The position numbers were made by a program, and so were the translations under genes. From Circinella umbellata (lineage: Eukaryota > Mucoromycota > Mucoromycetes > Mucorales > Lichtheimiaceae): DNA of 64,000 nt. The stretch spans positions 1 to 64,000 of the forward strand of contig JAIWNF010000027.1 in the NCBI GenBank assembly GCA_025093555.1, in the 5' to 3' direction. Positions 22,721-35,635 of the stretch are shown here, in pieces. Positions within the stretch are counted from its first letter, which is position 1, and each line of letters opens with the position of its first letter. The notes beneath the pieces are model-generated. The model saw only the letters and a program-made list of their open reading frames with translations. It did no database searches and was not told where the DNA came from.

Positions 22721-25078
22721 GATATGAGGGGCATCCGCACTCTTAACCACTTTTTCGGATACGGATAGTAGATGACGTGTATATATATATGGTTTTTTTA
22801 TAGAAGTTGCATTTTAATGAATCAAGCAAGATAGAAAAAGTAATCGATAATAGTTTTTAGTTTGAAAGGTAAAAACAGATATTCTTATAATGGAAAAATT
22901 GACATAGTAGTTGATTTACCCTTTTGTATACCAGCATAATATAGAGATACATTCAGAATAAATATTGTACTTAAATGGTGTGAAGAAAGAAAAAAAAAGT
23001 AATGTGTTTCAATGAACAATTAAAGAAAAAGTACATTGTAGTTTATATTATAAATATAAAAATATAAAATTACAGAGCATAAAGTATAAAGTATAAAGTA
23101 TACATTATTAAGTAAATGAGGTGTAAAGATACATAAAATGGATAGAAGTACGTAATGACTCAGAATTATTATTCTCACTAAAAGCATGAAGATTCAAACT
23201 CGGCATTGACCACTATTGTGGTTTTCAATAACGTAGTCGATGTATAAGATGGCGAATAGGATGGTAAAACAATAATCCTTACCAAACCATGTACCAACAT
23301 CTGCCAATCACGCGACATAAAGCCGAAGACCCAATATCATACTTTTTCAACAGCTTCAAAATCAATGGCCAGAAAAATGTCGTCTCCTGGCAAAATTAGA
23401 TTACCATCAACACCCAGGACCAAATTACCAACAATACATGGATCCTGAACCCAGTCAAGCATTTATTAAAACTAGATTGAGCCTCCTCCTCCTGAACCTG
23501 ACTAGGTATAACTATCTAACGCATAAATATAATTTTATATAAAAGGAAAAAAAAACCATCAGCTCCACAAACATCGCCTTAAGCATATTATCCAAGTATA
23601 TACGTATGACCCTTTTCCTTTTGTACTGTTTTCTTTTCCTGCTTCCTTTACCTTATGTCAACAACAGGGTCTTTCTCTTCTATATGCTTTTTTGTACTCT
23701 GTCTCAAACAAATATTCCAGACCTGACGTTGTGTTCAACGAAGACGTTAAATAAAACAAACAATTTTCATCGTATTCAAAATGACCATGTTGTTTACGTT
23801 GTCCAAATAACAGAAGTGATTTTTTAATTTTCTCTTTTTTTTTTGTAAGAGATATCATTATGTTCTTCTAACAATTATTAGCTATTATATATACAATACG
23901 TACCAATATATCTAAAGGACTAGAAAGAATGAGTACTTTTTTTGCTCTCTACATATGATCATATCATGTTTGAATTATAATAGTGTGGGAAACTTTGAGC
24001 TGTATATACTGTATGATGCAGAAATGCTGTTATTGATATGCAAATCAAAAAGTTACCAGATCTATATGTTGATAAGTTTGCTTCATCAAAGACAAAAAAA
24101 GTGTAGAAAATGAATTGTGGTTGTTTTTGTTTTGCAAATATTATCGAAATGGTACACTAATCATTCTTGCACGTGAAGACTTTTTTTTTACATGCATGAC
24201 GCATAATATTAAAACAAAAAGAAAGCCGAGTTTGTTTATCTCTTTTTATTTAATGATGAGATTGTTTCTAAATTTGAAACAAAGCATGAAAGAGGTTTTT
24301 CTATGTATTACATAACGGCACTTTCTTGTTTATGAAAGAAAGTGGCTGTTTATATATTACTCACATATACAAATAAGGTCTCTTTTTTTATTTAGTTATT
24401 TTTGGTCCATATGACCTATTATGATTATCTAAAAATATTTTTAATGTGTATGATCACTTGATCCATTATCATCTAAAAGAAGAAAAAAATAATGTTATAA
24501 TCCTTCACAACCATAATAGTGTTTTTTTTTAAAAAAAAAGAACAATAAAGAATGAGTGCATGGGAAATAGTAACAAGAAGTAATCATAGTATCCAAAAAA
24601 GGTATTTTGTTTATCCAAATGATCGACCAAAAATCTTTTAAAAATAGAAACTAATTTTGTTTTTTAGTTTCCGGATCCAAGCAAAATTATTTGGTGAAAA
24701 AAAAAATAGTTGCATTTTTTTTTATATTATAGAAAAATATATCAAATTGGCTTTGGGGGGTTTGGGGGAGGAGGGTTGGAAGAATCATGCGTATGAGGGG
24801 AGGGGGGCTATACAAAAGAAAAGTACAACAAGATAATGGTAACAATATAACGTGGTGAGTGAAAAAAAAAGAAGATATTGTTTTGTGCGTTATGTGGAAT
24901 GTTATAAACTATTTTGTTTTTCGATAATATGGTGAATGAAATAAAAAGGGAGGAATCGAGAAGAAGAATTTTTTAAGTAGGATAAAATGATGATATATAT
25001 ATATATATATTTTCTAAGAAAAAAAAAAAGGTGAACAAAAATTAAAAAAAAAAAAAAACGGAAGAAAACAATCTTCAG
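22721..25078. other. Intergenic with one weak coding relic
   Basis: Mostly featureless AT-rich DNA with homopolymers. Around 23280-23540 on the plus strand two overlapping frames read like protein (YQHLPITRHKAEDPISYF and QNQWPEKCRLLAKLDYHQHP) with a frame break between them. This could be a retroelement gag-like or gene relic; I cannot assign it. A G-rich tract lies at 24755-24807. Confidence 0.35.
24755..24807 (+). other. G-rich tract with quadruplex potential
   Basis: Runs of six, five, three, four and six G lie within about 53 bp of otherwise very AT-rich DNA, about 270 bp beyond the stop codon of the transporter gene. The G runs are on the plus strand, so a readthrough transcript of the minus-strand gene would be C-rich here. 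Confidence 0.55.
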
Positions 25079-26789
25079 TTAATTGTTCTCGACGTTCTTC
25101 TTTTCATGAATAGATACATCTTGTAATAATGTATGTTGATCGTTTGATGGAGATGTTGATACGGTTGGAAGTACAGAACGTTTTGCTCGTTCGCCCATCT
25201 CTACTTTGCTGTTTAAAAAAATGGATAAACGGGATGGAATTTGTTTAGTATTGTTTTTATGATTCGATTCCGAAATATGGTTATGACACCAAAAAAAAAA
25301 AAGCTAGACTTCTTATATAAACAGATTTATTAGATAGATTACTTACCCATACCATGCACCCCCAAGCAAAGTCAGAATAATACCAAAAGCGTTTGTAATG
25401 TTGATGTCTAATTTAAAGATGATGACTGCAAGAATAATCGAAAGAACTTGCTTGACATTGCCTAATAATAGTAATTCCAAATCAAACACATATGATGTCA
25501 ATTGTTTCTGTCCTTTTCTTTTCATGGCTCTTTGTGTGATAACATATACAATCCGAATCAATAAAAAGAAAAAATAAACGAACCTGCAACTGTCATTGTA
25601 AGAGCACCAGCCTTTTTATTAGCAGTGAAACTTACAATATTTAATCCGAATGCCATTATACCATTGACAATGAGACCAGAAGCAAGTCCAACCGTCATAT
25701 TGGAAGCAGAAAATTCTTGAACACGACCAAGTTCACCAGTAACATAAGCATAAAAAACACATTGAACAAAAGCAAGTGGTGACATTCTCAATAACAAGTC
25801 CAATGGATCAAGCTTGAGACGACCGACAAGAATGCGGTTGGTAACAACGGTTTTAACAGCTGCAAGAACAGTACCAAGAACAGTTAAGAGGAAACCGACT
25901 GCAGTATATCCATATTCACCAAATGTTGCAAATCCAACACCAACAACAACAGGAAGTAATGACCAATATGTCATACGGGAATATGACTTTTGCAAGAATA
26001 CGATCGAAATTAAAACAGCAAACACAGGAGTCATTGCACGAACAACTTGATGAAACTAGAGTATATATATATATGTTGAATTAGCTTTTTTTTTCATGCA
26101 GAAAGTAAATAGTGATCATAATATAATTTCTTTTTCTATTGTTTCAAATACATACAGCAACAGATACCAAATTTCTAGTTAATTAAAAAAAAGTCATATA
26201 GTTACAAATAAAATATATGAATTAGTTTTCACTTTGAAATAGAAAAGCATATTCCCCCCCTTTTTGCCCATAACGCTATACAAAAATTCGTGCAGGTCAC
26301 TCTCCCTTCTTTCGTTTCCCCTCCCCTTTCCCCGCATAAGGAATAACCCTTTTTATTTCCTTGCGCCTTTCAACTCTGTTCAGTCCAAATACCAAGCAGA
26401 GAAGGGGAAAAAAGAGGAGCTAAGCCCAAATAAAATATATATAAAGAAAAAGAGAGTATATAGCAACGCAACAAATATTTGTTGCTAAGTAATAATATAA
26501 TGACTTACAAAGAAACGTTGCTAATGGCGATATTAATGGTATACAGAACCGAAAACATAAGCATGACCATATTTTCGTGTTCACCTAGTTTAATAGGAGT
26601 AAAATAACCGAGAGCATACAAGATGTAGCAACCAATGGAGCCACATAAGGTATGAATTGCCGTCAAACTCCATGGGTAACGAAAGTCGAGTAATATCGCC
26701 TTGTTATAAAGTGTTAAGCCCAAATTAAATAAAAAGTAAAGGCCGAGCCAAAGATATCGATTATCGATAGAACCGTTTGTTGCTGACAT
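25079..26789 (-). CDS. Triose-phosphate/nucleotide-sugar transporter family protein (DMT superfamily)
   Basis: This is a membrane transporter of the TPT branch of the drug/metabolite transporter superfamily, likely in Golgi or ER. Substrates in this family are sugar phosphates or nucleotide sugars, and the specific substrate cannot be read here. Exons are 26509-26789, 26156-26174 (19 nt), 25584-26055, 25347-25461 and 25079-25208, giving 338 residues, a usual family length. The N-terminus has the typical WLGLYFLFNLGLTLYNKAIL helix. Further on come VRAMTPVFAVLIS, the second-repeat signature with TNRIL, and the last helices GNVKQVLSIILAVIIF and GIILTLLGGAWYG. About ten hydrophobic segments are visible. 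The C-terminus is short, charged and probably cytosolic. Confidence 0.9.
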
Positions 26790-29700
26790 TATAATAGGTA
26801 TATCTGCTTTTTGAGTTTTTTTTTTTTGTCCAAATAAAAGAAAAAATATATAAAGATTGCAAGGAATGTATAAAATATATGCGGACTGAAAAAGAAGAAA
26901 GAGAAGAAAGGGGCAAGGAAAGTAAGAAAGGAAAGGGAAAGAAAAGAAGAAAAGAAAAAAAAAAGGCTAAGTTTCTTAATATAAAAAAGAAAAAAAAGTA
27001 ACCTTACTTCTATCTATTCAATCCAAGTAGTAGTAAAATTGCACTGGAAAACCGGGTATACAAAAAGCTTTATAAACTGTATCATCCAATCATAATCCAG
27101 ACGGAGTCCATGCTTACTTGATTTGGATATCGAACACTCCCCCATATCCATTAAGTTACTTTTATTTTTCTACGCAGGTAATCCAAGCAGATGAAATATA
27201 AACAACAGGTCCGTTTTATACTCGCATAGTGGTACAGTAAAAATGCAAAAGAAAAAAAAAACATTACCTTTTTTTTTTTTTTTTTTTTGCTTCTAGTCCA
27301 TTTGTGACATATTTAAATGATGCAATATAACTTTTATAAAATGAATACTAAAACCCCTTCCTCTATTAAGGAACAAGATTTTTCTATCGTTTTTTTTTTC
27401 TGTAAGAAAAAGTCCCTCTCTCCCCCCCTCGATTTAATGATAAGCGTTATTATCGGAATCTTCTCGCTGGAACGGAGTGAGATTGCCGCTCCACAAAAAA
27501 AAAAAAGAAAAAGAACGATCTCTTTTTAAAAAGATCCCAGCCAATCGATTCGGATCGTCATGGGACAAAAGAAAAATAAATATTCTTTTTTTTTTGTTTA
27601 TACAATTGCTAATAACGATAAATGATGGCAATTATTAACTCTAGATATAAACAAACAAACAGACAGATTATCCCTCCCCTGAAAGAAGATCTCATTAACC
27701 ATTAATAAAGGGATATATATCTCATTTCCTCATTTAATATATTATTGTAAAACTGTCGGGAAAATATTTCATCCTTTTCACTTTATACATGACGAGTCAA
27801 AGATCTTTCAACTCAGCCGTTTGAAATTACACTAAAATTTATTTTATATAATCATCCCTCGTGGACTATACCAGGGACACTAAAAAAAATAACTTATTGT
27901 TTGCTGATGTTGTCATCTACTACAAAATTCACCATAAGTAAAAAAAAAAAAAGTGACATTAACGATAATGATAATGATATGAAATAAAGCTAATTAGCCA
28001 TCCGGTTATATTATAACTTTTTTCATTTGTATAATTGCGTTCTCCATAAAAAAAACACAAAAATATAGAATATGATCGCCTAAAACTGAGCAGCTTTAAT
28101 ATTATATACACCATATTTGTAAATTATCTCATTATTTTGTTTTAGTGTATTTTTTTCTCTTTACTTTTATCCGGGACCCAGGATAACAAAAAGAAAGCAA
28201 ATGTTTAATTTTACTATTTCCTTTTCCTGCTCTCATTATTTTTTGTTGATAAATGGTATCTTTAGTACTAAAACCATGCGTTTTAGCTCATGTTTCTGAT
28301 ACGCTATTAGGTTGCATATTGATTTTTATAGGTATGTGTCTTAAGAAAACCCATGATAAGAGAACTCCTTATTGTTTATGGTCGAGATCATTCTTTTTTT
28401 TGTATCTGAATAATTTTTTTTTTACCGGCTATCTTGTACATAGTACTCTTACACTTGACTATAAACAAAATAATTCGTGATCAACAAGACATAAAACTAG
28501 CATGAAATATAAAACTAGCATGATAAAAAAAAAGGTAGATCTGGTTTTATTTTTTGTTCTTAATCTTGAACAATAAGCTTTATCAGTGTCATACAAAATG
28601 GTTTTACATATTTATCATTATTAATATATTTATGAGTTCGGTTATTACTCTGTTTTTATTATTATACAATGAACCATAATGGTCTGGCTCTTTTTCCACC
28701 GAATGAATTGGCTTATATGGAATATTTATTCAACATCCTTCATTTATTTAAGTTGCATATTTTTCAAGAAAAGATCTACTTTGCGTACAGTCAATTTTAG
28801 TCAGTATATCCTATTATGTTCATCAGACCTATTGTTTTTTTATATATATATGAAGCTTTTGAATCTATATCGCAATGTCTTTAGCAGCTCTCATTTTGTA
28901 TTTATATTCATAATACATTATTCTACTGAGCCCAATATATTATCGCATGGTTGTTCCGTTCAATGTTGACAATATAAACTGTAATTTTATTTTATTTTAT
29001 TGTATCATTTTGTCATTAAAAGTTCCGTAAGTATTATTATAAGAAGATCAAGTTTATATTGGAGTAGTAGTTATCACCTTATCAAGCAACAAACATATTG
29101 TTTACAGTAGGTATCCACTTGTTTTATTTTTCGGCACTTTGAAGTTTTTTTTTTTTTTTTGTTTTGAGGACAACTCTTTTTTTTTTTTTTGCAATATGAT
29201 ACTTATTTTCTAACCACTAGTTGTTTTATACACCGTCATTAATGTTGTTTGATCTTCTACTGCTGCCATTGTTCGCTATTCTTTAGTCATTTTGATACAA
29301 ACTACAAGGTTAAACTTCTGAGTTTTGTTCTATTGCATGAAAAAAAAATTAAGCACTGAGATGTTTATTTTTATGAGTTGGTATATAAAGCAAAACTATA
29401 TATATTTAGATTCTTGTTTAGTAACCAATGCGCTCATCGTTACGAAAAAGCACTTTCTCAACTGAGACCCTATGCTTTTAGTTGGTAATTCATACCATGT
29501 GTATGTATGGAAATTATCATTTGAAACCGCTTTCCATAATTTGAAAAGATAAAAGATTTACAACTGTGACAGTATTGTTTCGTACATAACATAATGCAAC
29601 ATTAAGTATCATATACAGTGTAAATCAAAGGCTGATTATGATATGGCTTATTTCTTGAACATAACAATGGGACAAAAGAAAACCATTTGGCATTTCTAAT

Positions 29701-30522
29701 CATCAGGATATTGCGTATTTTACGAAAGATGGGTCTATTTACAAGATAATTATAATTGTTACATATCATTCATAGTAATTCATTAAAATAAATAAATTAT
29801 AATTTATATTCTAAATAGAGTAAAAACAAGTTTTCAATAAATATAATAACTTGTCATTAGATATGCTGATTTGATCTACTTTATAGTGATTGATATTATT
29901 CATAATAGGAAAGAGTAACATGTTAGTTACAACGTGTCTTTAGAATCATAAAAGTGGTACCGAACACCGGGTAATACCAGTTTAATAGAATAATTTAAAT
30001 GAGCAAATTTTAAAACAACGTGATATATATTGGAACAAAAAAAACAGAATGTCGATCAAAACTCAAGATATTAGATATGGTAATTAAACATTCATTTTGA
30101 AGGTTGTACTAGTAATTAAGACTAATACTTCACTCATATTTTAGGATATATTTATATGTTATGTTCATAATATGAATATGTCACTTCTCCTTATTAATGT
30201 AATGACAGTTGATTGGATCGTAAACAAATGTAAATGTCATTTTCCTCTTTTTCCTTTCACTGTTATTCCCAAGAATGTTTATTTTTTTCTTTCGCTTCTT
30301 TTGTCTTTTGCCAATTAGTCTCAATCATATTTTCTCCTCAAAGAAAAGAAGGAATTTGATCTATTATCTTTTTTTTCCTTTCCTTCTTGTGTCGTAATCC
30401 AAAATATTCCAAATATATATATCATTGTTGTTTATACAAACGATTGTTTATTTTTTTCTCTTTTTTTCATGCGAGACAGTTGCAAAAGAAAAATGAAATA
30501 ATAATATTATAATTATAAAGTT
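26790..30522. other. Long intergenic region, no gene supported
   Basis: This is AT-rich with many poly-A/T tracts; purine-rich GA stretches (26885-26990) lie upstream of the transporter and are probably its promoter. Plus-strand frames at 28253-28480 and 28679-28969 are rich in Phe/Ile/Tyr and match what random AT-rich DNA gives. I see no tRNA or repeat family. Confidence 0.45.
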
Positions 30523-31038
30523 CTAATGACCTTCAGCTTCAGCGTGGCCAGCCTTGGAAGTCAAGTAAGCGTGCTTGGCGTTGGCAGAGCTATAAATGAA
30601 GTAACCAATACCGAAAGCAACACCAACGTATGGAACTTGGGAAGCAGTACGACGAGCAGTGTTGAAAATAGCGTTGTGAAGAGCACCTGCGAAAGGCTTT
30701 TGTTCAAATGGTGAAAGAAGGTAGGTTACAACACCCTATATATATATAATTATAATTATAATTACAAAAAATAAATTAAGTTTTTACTTGTTAAAACATT
30801 ATCTGGCTTTTTTTTTTATCATTGTCGTTATTTTTATTCGTTTTTAATTATAACATACACGTTGAGTAGGGCTACCCATGTTACCCCACCTATATTATTA
30901 CATGGTAATTTAAAAAAAAAAATAAAGCTATTTAGATATTTTTCTTCAATTTATCATTTCAGGCTAAATGACAGCAATTAACAAAATAAATAAAACACGT
31001 TACCAGCCCATATAAGATTTTCCGCCAGCGCCACCCAT
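30523..31038 (-). CDS. QCR8: Cytochrome bc1 complex subunit 8
   Basis: This is subunit 8 of ubiquinol-cytochrome c reductase (complex III) in the mitochondrial inner membrane; it binds cytochrome b early in assembly. Three exons (31004-31038, 30859-30889, 30523-30735) join in frame to 92 residues, the usual length. The N-terminus MGGAGGKSYMGWWGNMGSP matches the fungal Qcr8 pattern (GKxYMGWWGxMGxPxQ). It is followed by YLLSPFEQKPFAGALHNAIFN, a single membrane helix around residues 50-70 (VPYVGVAFGIGYFIYSS) and a hydrophilic tail with YLTSKAGH. The first intron splits the Trp codon of the MGWWG motif. Regulatory-looking palindromes lie about 290 bp upstream. Confidence 0.97.
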
Positions 31039-31325
31039 TGTTTAATATTGTCTATAAAATACAAATGGTTAATTAATAAATGAAAGAATGGAATCCAATA
31101 ATTTTTTTTTTCGAGTATAGAAATAACTAAATGAACATTCTTTTTTTTTTTCGTATATTTTTATATACCTTTATTGTTTTAAGTGTAAAAAAAAAAAAGA
31201 GTTGGGGGTTATCCGAAGAACGTAAAGAAAAAAAACAGTTTTAAGACTTCTTTGTCGCAAAATGAAATTGTTTTTCAACTACACCCACACACAGAGTAGG
31301 GGGCCAAAATTTTCGAGATTATTTT

Positions 31326-31333
31326 TGACGTCA
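31326..31333. promoter_or_regulatory. CRE-like palindrome TGACGTCA
   Basis: This is an exact CREB/ATF-type site, 288 bp upstream of the QCR8 start and 16 bp from the X-box-like palindrome. Binding is inferred from sequence only. Confidence 0.5.
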
Positions 31334-31349
31334 CGTCTTTTAATTTTCA

Positions 31350-31363
31350 GTTACCATGGTAAC
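31350..31363. promoter_or_regulatory. X-box-like palindrome GTTACCATGGTAAC
   Basis: This is a perfect 14-bp palindrome matching the RFX-family X-box consensus (GTNRCC / RGYAAC half-sites with no spacer). It sits upstream of QCR8. Fungi have RFX factors (for example yeast Rfx1/Crt1), so binding is plausible but unproven. Confidence 0.5.
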
Positions 31364-34300
31364 GAAAGAAAATCCTTTTGGGAAACTTTTGAGATTTAAA
31401 GAAAGCTATGGAGTAATTTAAGTAATTTGTACATTTGTAAATTACTTTCTTTTTTCTCTTTGTTTCTTGAACTTATACAGTACACATAATCCTTTGAATA
31501 TTTTTTTTTTCATTCACAACTGAAAAAAGGGTTTGAGATATAATAGAGAATTTCCTTCCGTTTCTTTATTATGCTTAGAACCAAAATCAAGATCAATAGT
31601 AATAATAATAATAACTACACCATGATATAAAAGAAAATGTGTATTATCTCATAACCCATCATCCCTTAATATGTTCTAGATCCTATTTTCTTTCGTTGAT
31701 CGACTTTTGGCAACTTTTGCTATTACGGATAATAGCAAACACGCCCCCAAAAAAAAGTAATACGTGAACAAAAAGATTACCAAACCTGTAATATTTATCA
31801 CTCCTGAGTAATAACCATTTAGCAGTAAATTGTTCTTTTAAGGGGTGAAGAATTTACTTTGTATCCAATTGCGTTTACTGTTAATATAAAATGTTCAACT
31901 AAGATGATCTTATCATGTATTTCTTAATAAAATAAAATGAACAGTGTATACCTTTTGGATAGTAAATATATAGTAATATAAAGTATTAGGCAACAAGAGT
32001 TACAGGGATCTTTTTATCCAATACAATATTGGTCCGACTCATGTTCCACGCGGTTATGTATAACATATCTGTTGTCTTCGTATCACATAACTCGGTGGTC
32101 CGTATCCGTCGGAAATGATTTCGACTGGTAGTAAGTGGTCTTTTTTTATTCACTCTCCTTCCCCTACCCCTGGACAATACATGCGTGTATTCTAGATAAT
32201 CATAAGAGTACAAAACATATTTGTCAAATTCATATTGTAACCTTTTTTTTTTCCAAGAAAAAGGATGTTTCACGTGTATGTTGTTATAAAGAAAAAATGT
32301 TCCTTGTTTTGCAAATCCAAATATCTCAAATAATAAATCTTGCTTGTAAAGATACCCGGGTAAATCATTTTGCTTTTGTTTTGTTTTTTTCAAGGAGACC
32401 ATTTCCGTAAATTAATCAGCTTAATTTTTATGGTTTTGATATATGTATACTAGCGCAAAAAAAAAAAGAAAAAAAAATTAGGATGAGAGACGATAACAAC
32501 ATGACGAATGACATTTGTATAAACTTCAATAACAAATGGTAATAATAATAATAATAATAATGGTAAAATATATTCACTAATAGTTGGCGCATCCTAATCT
32601 CAGCTTTAGCGACTTAATGAGGTTCTTTTCAGGATGGCGTGGAGAATCATGTATAATCTGTATTGTAAAATATCCTGTCATTATAATAAACCAGTATTAA
32701 CATCGCATCAAACCGAAAATCAAGGTACGCCCAACCGTTAATGAAAATTATATAGTAGTTCCGTATCCGTGGTTCCGATGAGTATGTGTACAAAAAAAAT
32801 ACACAGTGATGACCAATCTTTGTAACGGGGGTCCATAATATAATCATATGGCATGACTTTTAATAAAAAAAAGTAAGAAAAAAGAGAATTTGTTCTCAAC
32901 CACTCTAATGAAAAAGAAATGTGATTTAAATTATTATGTAGTAAACCATATTGATATTTTCAGTGTTACTAATAATGATATACTTAATGTTGACAAATAT
33001 AATATTTCAACTATCTACAGCTGGTAATATGTTCTATATTTGTCATAATTTACTTAATACTAAATATTATCAGGTTAACTAACCAAGCATGACTTTCCTT
33101 TGAAAAAGGTCGGATATATAATCGCATATCTTCGGCTCCTACCGACGGATCCCGTTAATATTTAATATGTATATATAAATCAGTATAATAATCATCACCA
33201 CTCGATGTGAGTTTAGAAAAGAATCACCTTTATTATGCTATAATCCGATCCCATCCCGTTGTTTCTACAGGGAAACTAAATCAGTTTCCAATACGCCAAA
33301 CTACATTTTTGCTTTAGGATAGGATAAATTAGGATATTTTATAAACTAATATGATTTGTTGTTTTTTTGAAATTTCATTTCAATATATTGTTTTTGCCCA
33401 CCGGAGAAGACTTTAATAATGATTAATGGAAAGTTAGTAAAACCAGGGTTACCCAGATATCTTAATATGCCAAGTGTCAATGTCTTTTTTTTTTATTTGG
33501 CCATAATAAAGTAACACCTTCTCCCTTGACTTCTATACTGATTATATATGCTATAAAGTTAAAAAGAAAAAAATTGGAACTGCTATAGTACTAATAACTA
33601 TATGAAATAAAAGTTCAATCATATTTATAACTTTTTTTATGTTATATAAAATCAATGACGATGTATAATTATATACTTGAAATTGGTACTACCCTTAGTT
33701 ATTAATATATAAAGAAAAGTAGTTTATTCTTGTTTTGATTATATATTTGTAGTAACAATTTTATTGAATACTGTCAGTATAAAATTATACGGTGCCTTTT
33801 TTTTTTACAGTCAACGACAACACGATCAGTTATCAGGTCTAATTTTTTTTTACAACAGAGTCACCCTTTCTCTTTCTTCTCCTTTTTTTTTTTGGTACAC
33901 CCCCCCCCAAAAAAAAATAAAGAGGAAAATCATTTTGATGGCTAATAAATTATCGTAATGTTTTCGGCCCGTATGTTATAATATATACATACTGTCCAAA
34001 TTCAAAGTTATAATGAATTAAAACATACAATAAAATAATTTACGGGTAATGGATGAGAGAAAGAAAATCGCAACCATTACACAAGGCGTTTACCAAATTT
34101 CGAGGGACTCTATACTTGGAAACGTGGTTATGGTGACACAATTTTTTTTATTGCCGATCACCAACCTGCTTTCTATTATATAATTGATTACCTCTTTTTT
34201 TTTTTGAATACCAATTGGGGAATGTTTTGCAATTGAGCTTAATCAATCAAGTATATATAAACAAATTCCAATAATTATTACATCAAGATAAGATGTTTAC

Positions 34301-35539
34301 CTATTTATATATATATGCTCTTAATTTTAGTAAAGAAGGGAAAAAAACAACTAAAAAAGCTTCTTTTAGGAATTCTAGATAGTATAGTAAACAAAAAAAA
34401 AAGAATTAAAGTAACAAATAACAACAATTTTTATTATATTTTAGCCAAGACACTTAGGGAGAGTAAATCTAAAACTTGAGGATCGACCTTATAATATATA
34501 TAACACCCATATATAGAGTTTAAGCCAGTTTTTTTTTGTCTTTTCTTTTTGCCACGCGTTAAAAGGATTGAGAAATAGTTGATCATTGCTTGTTTCAAAA
34601 AAAAAAAAAAGAAGTTGGAAAAGGATTATGGACCAACTAACTAATAATAACACCTCCTCCCCCCCACAGTTTCTTTACTCCTTTAGTGACATAAAAATAA
34701 AAAATAAAAATAAGAGAAAAGAAAAAAGAGAACTTAAAAAAAAAAAAACGTGGCAGATATCACCGCGCATTTTGCCACAAAGTGAAAAATAGTGCAAATC
34801 CATTAAGGTTCTTTTCTTTCTCCTGAAAAGATAGAGCGGGAAAAAAAAAAGAAAGAGAGAAAGAAGAACATGAAGAAAACGAAAAAATAAATCATAGTGA
34901 TAATAATAATAACATACACAAACAAAAAATAAAGATGCCTCGGATTTGTACAACCATGCTTTTATACTGTTATAATAATAAAATGTGACAAAAAAAGATT
35001 TTTTCCATACTAATTTTTTTCAATTGGATGTGAATATTAAGTAAGAAAGGAAATGAAATCTTTTTATATAATTCCTTGGAGTTTTTTCTCCCGATAGTTT
35101 TATATGATACTATAATATTATCAAGTGAGATTATAACAAGGTAACGTGTTGATTATTATCGGAGGTTACGGGGAACGAGGCCCGTTGCCGAGGAAATACG
35201 CAATGAAGAAAAGGGTGGGCAATTACCGGATTTGTAAAATAGGCTCGAGTGCTTATAAATATAAGAGTTCAAAATCAATGATGGGGAAAAAAAAATACAA
35301 GCGTTACAATTGAGAATGTAAGTGTGATATAAGTTATAGTGGATATTAGCAGCCACGAAAAAAAAAAACTTGTTTATTTCTTTTCTTGTCCACACATTTA
35401 TTTATTTTTTTCCCTCTTTTTTTTTCCTTCTTCTTTTTCTTCTTTCTTTTTTTTTTCTTTCTTTCTGCTACGTTTTCTGCGTGATTGTGCCTTGTGTTTT
35501 TTTTTTTGAAGTGTGAGCGGTTAAAAAAACACGTTTTAA
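31364..35539. other. Long intergenic region, one doubtful ORF
   Basis: This is very AT-rich, with an (AAT)n run near 32538-32560 and poly-T/pyrimidine tracts before the pseudokinase gene. The minus-strand frame 31986-32402 (138 codons, true ATG, basic chain with KKTKQKQNDLPGYLYK and RRVNKKRPLTTSRNHFRRIR) is the longest unexplained frame. It has no known family, and a long frame overlaps it on the other strand. I leave it as unproven. Confidence 0.35.
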
Positions 35540-35635
35540 ATGGCACCAGAGGATGCCGCGATTTTCGCTCGGATCACATCCACCGCAACAACAACAACAA
35601 CAACAAACGACAAATATAAATATAATAGACGATAA
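35540..35635 (+). promoter_or_regulatory. Upstream ORF overlapping the pseudokinase start
   Basis: An ATG at 35540 opens a 31-codon frame that ends at 35633-35635 and overlaps, in another frame, the presumed start at 35553. If the leader begins upstream, this uORF would lower initiation at the main start. Confidence 0.4.

Noticed and set aside
22740..22772. CGGATACGGATA-type motif shared loosely with 32093-32112 and 32753-32775
   Set aside because: Only 9-11 bases are common, not enough to separate from chance over 64 kb.
28253..28969. Two plus-strand frames rich in Phe, Ile and Tyr
   Set aside because: Composition is what AT-rich noncoding DNA produces; no splice links, no family.
34675..35546. 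Long Phe/Leu- or Lys/Arg-rich frames before the pseudokinase gene
   Set aside because: They are translations of poly-pyrimidine and poly-purine tracts in the promoter region.
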